Shown here in pieces: positions 1 to 5,814 of a DNA stretch of 12,946 bases. The DNA comes from an uncultured Oscillospiraceae bacterium. GTDB taxonomy: Bacteria > Bacillota > Clostridia > Oscillospirales > Acutalibacteraceae. A program made the translations under genes and the position numbers. A model generated the notes under the pieces. The model saw only the letters and a program-made list of their open reading frames with translations, was not told the DNA's origin and did no database searches. The stretch spans positions 1 through 12,946 of the forward strand of contig UQVI01000033.1 in NCBI GenBank assembly GCA_900544515.1, in the 5' to 3' direction. The first letter of the stretch is position 1, and every line of letters begins with the position of its first letter.

Positions 1-65
1 GAATATTTTACTTGTTATTTTATAGTTTAACAAATGAGTTAAAACTAATCTTTAAGTTTAATGTA

Positions 66-206
66 TGATAGAGATATTAAGTCGGGCATTGAAACGAATA
101 TACATTTACATAACAATTCCTCACACAAAGGAGTAGTCTTGTAAAAATATGTGTAGGTTTCCGTGTCCGACTTTTGTTTTGTCTTTTCGGTATTCTGATA
201 TCTCTG
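66..206. ncRNA. Candidate structured RNA (nested stems)
   Basis: Nested complementary segments are visible: 70-77 with 198-205 (8 bp), 79-88 with 164-173 (10 bp including one G-U if read on the plus strand), 105-110 with 140-145 (6 bp) and 118-121 with 129-132 (4 bp). On the plus strand the 10-bp stem is followed by a T-rich tract (172-187), as at the end of a small RNA. No known RNA family was recognised, and a structure of this kind in AT-rich DNA can arise by chance. Confidence 0.35.
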
Positions 207-364
207 TGACAGCAAAAGTATATACTCAAATTGTAGACGAAGTATTTGAGCAAAACAGAAAAAATGAGCAGAGTACGCTAATCAGAAAGAACAGAAAACA
301 GTAAACAAATAAAAGTAAAAGAGGTAAGGACACTGCAAAATATGCAGTACCCCTAACTCAAAAT

Positions 365-385
365 TTGGTGACAAACAATATAAAA
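365..385 (+). repeat. Direct repeat copy 1
   Basis: TTGGT then G then ACAAACAATATAAAA (371-385). The same 15 bases, also after TTGGT, recur at 946-967. Confidence 0.6.
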
Positions 386-431
386 AGTTAGAATTTTTAT
401 TTGGACTGGACTTTGGCAGAAAAGTGTGATA

Positions 432-470
432 TGTGTTGCAGAAATGCATTGCTCCGATTGCTGCAACACA
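432..470. repeat. Perfect 10-bp inverted repeat (stem-loop)
   Basis: TGTGTTGCAG (432-441) pairs with CTGCAACACA (461-470) around a 19-nt loop. There is no T tract on either side, so it is not a simple terminator. It stands 11 nt from a second perfect stem-loop. Confidence 0.7.
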
Positions 471-481
471 AATTATTATGG

Positions 482-512
482 TAAAGGCGAGGGATTAAAT
501 TCCTCGCCTTTA
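482..512. repeat. Perfect 11-bp inverted repeat (stem-loop)
   Basis: TAAAGGCGAGG (482-492) pairs with CCTCGCCTTTA (502-512) around a 9-nt loop (493-501). The plus-strand flank after the stem is TCTCTCG, without a proper T run, so terminator function is weak. This is the strongest stem in the gene-free region. Confidence 0.75.
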
Positions 513-617
513 TCTCTCGAAAGTCTCTCACCCAATTGGCAAGGTTTGGCGAGTTCGTGTGTCTTAGAAAGCCTTACAGAGTTCTGCTATTTGAAATTAC
601 AAATAAATGCTCAAAGT

Positions 618-639
618 AAAAAAGCACCTTGAAAGGTGC
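618..639 (-). terminator. Second intrinsic terminator, minus strand
   Basis: A 6-bp stem, GCACCT (624-629) with AGGTGC (634-639), with a 4-nt loop. On the minus strand it is followed by six T (618-623). It lies about 20 nt beyond the first terminator and would act as a backup. A short A tract on the right (640-644) gives a weaker match as a terminator in the other direction only if read from the minus side, so a plus-strand role is not supported. Confidence 0.6.
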
Positions 640-658
640 AAAAATGTGCCAAAAGGCG

Positions 659-689
659 AAAAAAATGGACAGTTCGCAATGAACTGTCC
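659..689 (-). terminator. Intrinsic terminator, minus strand (first downstream of the operon)
   Basis: A perfect 9-bp stem, GGACAGTTC (667-675) with GAACTGTCC (681-689), closes a 5-nt loop. On the minus strand it is followed by an A and then seven T (659-665). This is a classical Rho-independent terminator, about 290 nt past the GH35 stop codon, and is the likely end of the operon transcript unless a gene-free transcript starts between them. Confidence 0.75.
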
Positions 690-712
690 TAATCCAGCAG
701 AGATATAAACAC

Positions 713-731
713 CTGCATACTACGTATGCAG
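713..731. repeat. 8-bp hairpin
   Basis: CTGCATAC (713-720) pairs with GTATGCAG (724-731) with a 3-nt loop. On the minus strand it is followed by GTGTTTATA, so it is at most a poor terminator. Confidence 0.5.
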
Positions 732-740
732 AACCTTGAC

Positions 741-764
741 GTTCGCTCGCTATGCTCGCTCGGC
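741..764. repeat. Small GC-rich repeat, GCTCGCT twice
   Basis: GCTCGCT occurs at 745-751 and 754-760 inside a short GC-rich patch that stands out from the AT-rich surroundings. Function unknown. Confidence 0.5.
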
Positions 765-798
765 TAAAGAATTCGAATCTTAAATGATGGAGTCAGAG
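759..798 (-). other. Stretch resembling the 3' half of a tRNA-Gln (degenerate)
   Basis: On the minus strand the order is CTCTGAC (798-792, like a Gln CUG anticodon loop), TCCAT (791-787), a short variable-like segment, TAAGA (782-778), TTCGAAT (777-771, a perfect T-loop sequence) and TCTTT (770-766). The T stem pairs at four of five positions. The 5' half does not form a D arm or the matching anticodon stem strand, so this is not a functional tRNA; it may be a remnant of an integration site or coincidence. Confidence 0.22.
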
Positions 799-945
799 TG
801 GTAGGTTCTACTAAAATATTTGCCGATTTCAAGCCATATTTTAAGTTTTAGTGTCTACCAAATGTCTGCAATGATTTTTGTTATGGTTTCATCTAAAATA
901 ATACCGACTATTACTGCAAAGATTTAATCTCGTAATCTTTCAATC

Positions 946-967
946 TTGGTAAACAAACAATATAAAA
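946..967 (+). repeat. Direct repeat copy 2
   Basis: TTGGT then AA then ACAAACAATATAAAA (953-967), ending 12 nt before the GH35 stop codon. Together with 365-385 it brackets about 560 bases holding the terminators and the perfect stem-loops. Confidence 0.6.
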
Positions 968-979
968 CAATAACAAAAA

Positions 980-3064
980 TTATAATATTCTTTCAACTGT
1001 AATTTTATTTATAGTTGACAACATTAAATGTGTGTCTCGTTTCTTTGGCATAATTTCCTGATACACATTACCGACACCGAATTTTGTGCGTTCTGCCGTT
1101 CGGATGATTAACGGACCTTGTGCTATATAGTCCTTATATTCACGCAGACGCATTACAAAATTGCCGTCAATATTGAAATAATCATTGATAAGAATATCAC
1201 CGCTGAACACCTGCAGATTAAGTCCCGAAAAATCAAACTGCAATTCAATATCAAAGTAATTATCCAGCAGTTTTGAATCCATTTTTAATTCATAATACTG
1301 TCTTTTTCCATGTGAATACAGGTAATAACCATATGGCAATTTAAACTTATTACACTGTCTGAATTTAATCTTATCAGATAAATCTATGTTTTCTTTTTTC
1401 TCGCAGTAAACCGTATTTTCATCTGTATAAACTGTTCCGTCTGCAAAAAATGCACGGTTGTTTGCGATATGAAGTTGCTTTGCCTTTTCAATCGGCAGAA
1501 CAATCATTCTTATATTCTCTTCACAAATACCCTCTTCATCGAGGGGAATATCTTTTACAATTCCATTCACTGAATATTTAGGCTTTATACCCTCACACTC
1601 TGCCAAATAACAAACCATTTCGCCATTCTGTTCAAGCCTTGCAATCGGCTGTGCAAGAATATAATCAAAATGAACATCTCCGATATTCAGGTTAAAGGGA
1701 TAGAAAAACATGGTACCTGCCTGAACATTAATATCAGGCAGAGCAAACTGTTTACTGTTCATATTCAATGTAACAGAAACATTTTTAAAATCATCATACT
1801 TCAAGCCTTTTTCATAGGTAGATACAAAGAAATATCCGCTCATATTTTCATCCATTCTGACAGAGCATTTCAGAAATGAAATATCATTAGGATCAGCTGA
1901 TTTCCATTTTGGAAAATAAGCCTGCTTTGTGCAGATTTCCGTATCAAAATACTGTGTAAACAAATGCATTAAACGAAGTAAATCTCCATGAGGTCTGCAC
2001 TCACCGTATCTGCTTAAAGGTGCCTGAAAATCATAATCAATAACAGGATAATTGTTCGGATAGCCTGTAATTCTGCTTTCCTGCATAAAGCCGTTTATCG
2101 GATTTCGCCCGCCATGAAACATATAGTAGCCAAGTAAATTACAGCCGGACGCAAACTTTGCAAATCCAACACCATAACCATCCTTTTCACTTATGTATGG
2201 TCTGCGATGCTGTGTAACCTGATTGCCGGGTCCTGTTTCACAGGATGCAAAAGGAACAAATTGATATGCATCTGCTTTTGCTTTTTTCTTTTCTTTAATT
2301 AAATCTTCACCAATTTCAGCCTCTGTTCTTCCCGGCATTATTGAAAATCTGTTATTCGGCTTCAAAGCCTTTTTGCCCATACTCCATGGGGCATCGGGAT
2401 AACCGCCGACCATTGGCAGAAATTCATCATCAGGACAATTTGACGGCCACGCTGTCATAGTAAAAAACGGTGTTTTAAATCCTATTTTTTCTGCAATTCT
2501 GCGTAAAGTGCGGATATGCTCCGTACTGCCTGTATATTCATTTTCAAGCTGAATACCAAGAACGGTTTCTCCATCGAGATAAGGGGCAACCTCTTTATAC
2601 AAGCCGTTCCAAAAATCTTCAACTTCTTTGAGATATTTAGGATTATCCGTTCTTTTATACGGCATTCTGTTTATGCGTTTTGGGAAGCCACCGCGCACAA
2701 CCTCTCCATGATCCCAAGGACCGATACGAAGAATACAAGGCATATCAATTTCTCTGCATATACTTAGAAAACGAGCAATATCATTATCTCCCGAAAAATC
2801 AAATTCGCCCTTTTCTTCCTCATGAAAATTCCAGAAAACATAGGTGGAGACCACATTAAGTCCGCAGTCCTTCATTTTCAAAAGCTCTCTTTTCCAGCTT
2901 TCATTCGGCACTCGACTGAAATGCAGTTCGCCTGCAATGGGCAAAAAAGGCTTGCCGTCTTTTGTGAAATACAGAGTATTCACACTATATCGGCTTTCAA
3001 TATTACCATATTTGAAGTTTCCCTTCTCAATAGGCAAAGGATTTACATTTATTTCTATTTTCAT
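980..3064 (-). CDS. GH35 family beta-galactosidase-like glycoside hydrolase
   Basis: The 694-residue product resembles GH35 enzymes, retaining (alpha/beta)8-barrel hydrolases that usually remove terminal beta-galactose. The N-terminal barrel (about residues 30-340) shows the family patterns GELHFSR (45-51), WNFHEEEKGEFDFSG (78-92) and IQLENEY (171-177), where E176 is the expected acid/base. E276 in ASCETGPG (273-280) is the likely nucleophile. The remainder (about 350-694) is a beta-rich region without a recognised signature. No signal peptide is visible, so a cytoplasmic enzyme is inferred. The ATG at 3064 is preceded by GAGG (3070-3073) at 5 nt, 9 nt after the upstream stop. It is the last gene of the operon. 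Galactose specificity is family knowledge; the true substrate is not shown by the sequence, and the nucleophile loop (CETGPGN) differs from the classical TEMWTGW-like form. Confidence 0.88.
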   Translation of the reverse strand: MKIEINVNPLPIEKGNFKYGNIESRYSVNTLYFTKDGKPFLPIAGELHFSRVPNESWKRELLKMKDCGLNVVSTYVFWNFHEEEKGEFDFSGDNDIARFLSICREIDMPCILRIGPWDHGEVVRGGFPKRINRMPYKRTDNPKYLKEVEDFWNGLYKEVAPYLDGETVLGIQLENEYTGSTEHIRTLRRIAEKIGFKTPFFTMTAWPSNCPDDEFLPMVGGYPDAPWSMGKKALKPNNRFSIMPGRTEAEIGEDLIKEKKKAKADAYQFVPFASCETGPGNQVTQHRRPYISEKDGYGVGFAKFASGCNLLGYYMFHGGRNPINGFMQESRITGYPNNYPVIDYDFQAPLSRYGECRPHGDLLRLMHLFTQYFDTEICTKQAYFPKWKSADPNDISFLKCSVRMDENMSGYFFVSTYEKGLKYDDFKNVSVTLNMNSKQFALPDINVQAGTMFFYPFNLNIGDVHFDYILAQPIARLEQNGEMVCYLAECEGIKPKYSVNGIVKDIPLDEEGICEENIRMIVLPIEKAKQLHIANNRAFFADGTVYTDENTVYCEKKENIDLSDKIKFRQCNKFKLPYGYYLYSHGKRQYYELKMDSKLLDNYFDIELQFDFSGLNLQVFSGDILINDYFNIDGNFVMRLREYKDYIAQGPLIIRTAERTKFGVGNVYQEIMPKKRDTHLMLSTINKITVERIL

Positions 3065-3073
3065 AACAACCTC

Positions 3074-4699
3074 TTATTTATGAATTTCAATCTGCTTTGC
3101 ATTCACTTTACAAAGTGTATCATATGATGGCTTTTTATTACCATACAAATCTGTTGAGCCGTGAACTCTTTGCTTAAATCTGCCTTCACCCTGTTCACCA
3201 ACATGGGTTCGGTAATCATTCAGGCTGAACCATACATAGCCCTGAATTTTATCTGCACAATTAAAGCAATCAACATTATCAATAAGTATTTGATTTCTGC
3301 GTTCATCACCGCCCTTAAAATGCGGTTCACATAAACCAAATTCTGTTATGATAAGCGGTTTGCTTTTGCAAATGTTATTCACCTCAAGAATTTTTGCAGG
3401 GATATCATTACACGGCATCCATAACCCCAGATACTCATTCCACATTGCAACATCACCAAAAAGTGTTGCATCTGTTTGCCTGCCCTTAATAAATCCTAAG
3501 GTATTTGAAACGTAATTTACACAGCGTGTTTTATCTTTTGATTTAAAATACTTTCGCATTTCAGTAACATATTTCTGCGTTCTTTTAAATTGACCACCAA
3601 GCTCATTGCCAACACCCCAGAATATAATAGACGGATGATTGAAGTGTGCCTTTATCATTTCATCTGCCTGCTGCTTTGCAATGGTCAATTGCTTTTTATT
3701 CGGTTTCTTCGGTGCACCCCAAAACGGAATTTCCTCCTGAACAAGGAGTCCGTTTTCATCACACCAATCATAAATACGGTTGTCCTGCTGCCAATGAAAG
3801 CGTGTAAATCTGCATCCACTGTCCTTAAGCTGTTTTAAGCACAGAATACTGTGCTCAAGCGGCTCTGCCATTCCGTAATCAGGATGAGAACCGGGCATCC
3901 ATTCACAGCCTGTTAAATAAACAGGTTTATTATTGAGGAATATATAATTTTCGCTTACCCTAATTTTTCTCAGTCCAAATTTCTGAGTGAATGCATCATT
4001 ATTTGTTTTAATGGTTAAGTTATATAAATTGGGATTATCAAAATCCCAAAGCTTCAAATTGGAAAACTTAATTTCAGCATGATTATTGCGTATCTGCTTT
4101 TTGATTCTAAGAACGATTTCATCGGTTTTATAATCAGATATAATAAACTCTGCATTATCATTCATATGATTATCAAAAAAGCTTATATCCAAATCAAGAT
4201 AACCATTGCAGGTATCATCAGCAATATCAGTAAGCAGCGGTGCTACAAGAACAGATTCTATAGAATCTGCATCTGCGAATAAAACAGATACCTCTCGGAT
4301 GATTCCGCCGTCATCTGCCCAGTCGAAGTTTTTCATATAAGGCAGCATATTTTTGCTTGGAGTATTATCTGCAATCACCTTAACACAATTGTTGCAGCCG
4401 AAAAATACCGCATCCGTTATATCAAAAGAAAATGGAGTATATCCGGAACCGCTGTGCGTGCCGATATGCGTATCGTTAACATAAACATCTGCAGTATGAT
4501 AAACAGCACCAAAATGCAGAATCACTTTCTGATTTTGCTTATTTTTATCCACGAACACAGTAGTTTCGTAATTTGCCTTTCCTCTGTAATTTTGTGTTTT
4601 CTCACAGACGTTCCATGTATGCGGTGTTTTTACTTTTGCATTATAGTTCAGTTTATAAATACTGAAGTCCCAATCGGACAGTATCTGTTTTTCTCTCAT
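3074..4699 (-). CDS. Compact GH2 family glycoside hydrolase (beta-galactosidase/beta-glucuronidase-like)
   Basis: A 541-residue product counted from the ATG at 4699. An ATG at 4708 in the same frame would add three residues but directly abuts the AAAGGA ribosome binding site (4709-4714), while the 4699 start sits 9 nt from it and is preferred. Residue numbers here count from the 4708 start. The order is that of GH2: sugar-binding jelly roll (about 1-145, with YRGKANYETT-like entry), Ig-like sandwich (about 150-250) and TIM barrel (about 255-535). Acid/base E369 lies in WGVGNELGG, and nucleophile E456 in LIITEFG. No signal peptide and no extra C-terminal domains are seen, so it is a minimal, probably cytoplasmic GH2. 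The NxKG carboxylate-binding motif of glucuronidases was not seen, so glucuronide specificity has no support; the substrate stays open. It starts 13 nt after the metallophosphoesterase gene, whose TAA overlaps the ribosome binding site. Confidence 0.87.
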   Translation of the reverse strand: MREKQILSDWDFSIYKLNYNAKVKTPHTWNVCEKTQNYRGKANYETTVFVDKNKQNQKVILHFGAVYHTADVYVNDTHIGTHSGSGYTPFSFDITDAVFFGCNNCVKVIADNTPSKNMLPYMKNFDWADDGGIIREVSVLFADADSIESVLVAPLLTDIADDTCNGYLDLDISFFDNHMNDNAEFIISDYKTDEIVLRIKKQIRNNHAEIKFSNLKLWDFDNPNLYNLTIKTNNDAFTQKFGLRKIRVSENYIFLNNKPVYLTGCEWMPGSHPDYGMAEPLEHSILCLKQLKDSGCRFTRFHWQQDNRIYDWCDENGLLVQEEIPFWGAPKKPNKKQLTIAKQQADEMIKAHFNHPSIIFWGVGNELGGQFKRTQKYVTEMRKYFKSKDKTRCVNYVSNTLGFIKGRQTDATLFGDVAMWNEYLGLWMPCNDIPAKILEVNNICKSKPLIITEFGLCEPHFKGGDERRNQILIDNVDCFNCADKIQGYVWFSLNDYRTHVGEQGEGRFKQRVHGSTDLYGNKKPSYDTLCKVNAKQIEIHK

Positions 4700-4708
4700 A
4701 ATAAACAT

Positions 4709-4714
4709 TCCTTT
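4709..4714 (-). promoter_or_regulatory. Ribosome binding site deciding the start of the compact GH2
   Basis: AAAGGA on the minus strand, overlapping the TAA stop of the preceding gene. It touches the ATG at 4708 directly but is 9 nt from the ATG at 4699, so the latter is favoured. Confidence 0.7.
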
Positions 4715-5786
4715 AATTCATTACAACATGTTCAATATCCGCTGTAGCATTTCCGTTTTTCGCGTGAATTGTAATCACACTTCCACCTGTTTGCTCAGCA
4801 AAATTCCAAGGTGCAGGAGAAGGACCTGTTTTCAGCCCATAAGCCATAGTAACGCCGTCATATGTAATTACCGCATTATTTTCGTGATCGTGACCACAGA
4901 TAATATGTGTAGTGCCAAGCTCCTTGCATTTTTCAAAAAAGCCTGATTTTACAGGAGCAGTTCCCGGAAGATAGTCACATTTGCCAAAACCGTATTCTTC
5001 AGGAATTGTATAGCTTTCATCACTATTCTGAACACCGTATTTTTCAACAGCCTCTCTGAATTCAGGCTGTGCAAAATGAGAAAAGGTCATTGACGGTACT
5101 GTTTTGCCGGCTACAGATGCAATACCTTTTGCATTCCACTCAAACCACGCAATCTGTTCATAACCCATATAAATCTCTTTTGTTGAGCCGTCATTATATT
5201 GTGTATATCTGCCGTTATCAAGCATAAAGAGAGAATAAATCGGATTGCCGTTTTCCGTTATATTTACAACATAATTGCCACAGCCGTAAAGATTGGACGG
5301 ACCCTTTTGAAACAGGCAATATTCTGATTTCATAAACTGGTCACCCTGCCAGTTCAGTGTTGTCATTGGTATTTCGTTATCGTGATTGCCGAAAACAACA
5401 GTCCACGGCAGTTCAAAAGAATCCATAACCTTAATAAATTCTTTTGTTAAAAATCTTGATGTAACACCCGACACATTGTCACCAACTGTTGCAAGCATAT
5501 CAGGCTGTGTTTTTTCTACAAGTGCCTTTATCTGCTCATAGCAAGCTTTATTGTCTTTGGGATTCATCCAAAGCTGTGAATCGGTAATAAGCAGAATTCT
5601 GAAGTCTTTATTAGGATTCTTCTCTACGGTCTGAATGGTACTGATATCAAATTCATCTGATTTTGCCCACACTTCAGTATGCTTTTCACCCATTAACGGA
5701 AAGAACAGCACACCTGCAATAATGATTACAACAGCAAGAATCACTGCGGCAATTGAAAATATAGTTTTCAATATCTTTTTCGTCAT
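4713..5786 (-). CDS. Membrane-anchored calcineurin-like metallophosphoesterase with DxQ motif
   Basis: A 357-residue product with a Lys-rich start and a hydrophobic segment (about residues 8-31) that acts as signal anchor or signal peptide, placing the enzyme outside the membrane. The dinuclear-metal motifs of the calcineurin-like phosphoesterase superfamily occur in order: D69-S70-Q71 (usually DxH), G102-D103-N104, G133-N134-H135-D136, H237 and G298-H299-D300-H301. The Gln in place of the first His is the one deviation; DxQ variants are known in the superfamily (CPPED1-like proteins, from memory). It is clearly related to the second metallophosphoesterase at 11582-12634, sharing FGNH[DE], ELG[TS]T and GHDH contexts. 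The ATG at 5786 has a strong AAGGGGG (5795-5801) 8 nt upstream. Phosphatase or phosphodiesterase activity is a family inference; the substrate is unknown. Confidence 0.87.
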   Translation of the reverse strand: MTKKILKTIFSIAAVILAVVIIIAGVLFFPLMGEKHTEVWAKSDEFDISTIQTVEKNPNKDFRILLITDSQLWMNPKDNKACYEQIKALVEKTQPDMLATVGDNVSGVTSRFLTKEFIKVMDSFELPWTVVFGNHDNEIPMTTLNWQGDQFMKSEYCLFQKGPSNLYGCGNYVVNITENGNPIYSLFMLDNGRYTQYNDGSTKEIYMGYEQIAWFEWNAKGIASVAGKTVPSMTFSHFAQPEFREAVEKYGVQNSDESYTIPEEYGFGKCDYLPGTAPVKSGFFEKCKELGTTHIICGHDHENNAVITYDGVTMAYGLKTGPSPAPWNFAEQTGGSVITIHAKNGNATADIEHVVMN

Positions 5787-5814
5787 TTTAAATTCCCCCT
5801 TGACAATTTATCTT

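Larger units (their letters stand above)
1..979. other. Gene-free region rich in stem-loops
   Basis: No open frame here has a credible start, ribosome binding site and protein-like composition. The region holds a nested stem structure (66-206), small hairpins (225-250; 332-348), two perfect tandem stem-loops (432-512), the two minus-strand terminators (618-689), a hairpin (713-731), a GC-rich repeat (741-764), a tRNA-like stretch (759-798) and a 15-bp direct repeat (371-385 and 953-967). Bases 800-979 show only weak AT-rich pairing (918-924 with 934-940). No convincing promoter was found on either strand. Confidence 0.7.

Noticed and set aside
426..632. Plus-strand open frame of 68 codons in the gene-free region
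   Set aside because: It runs through both perfect stem-loops and one terminator hairpin, has no proper ribosome binding site, and its composition is not protein-like.
855..923. Short hydrophobic minus-strand frame ending in ADIW, resembling a type I toxin peptide
   Set aside because: It has no ATG, GTG or TTG start between the in-frame stop at 924-926 and the hydrophobic part, and no ribosome binding site.
1..979. CRISPR array or complete tRNA/rRNA gene in the gene-free region
   Set aside because: The repeats are too few and irregularly spaced for CRISPR; the tRNA-like piece lacks a 5' half; no rRNA-like conserved stretch was recognised.
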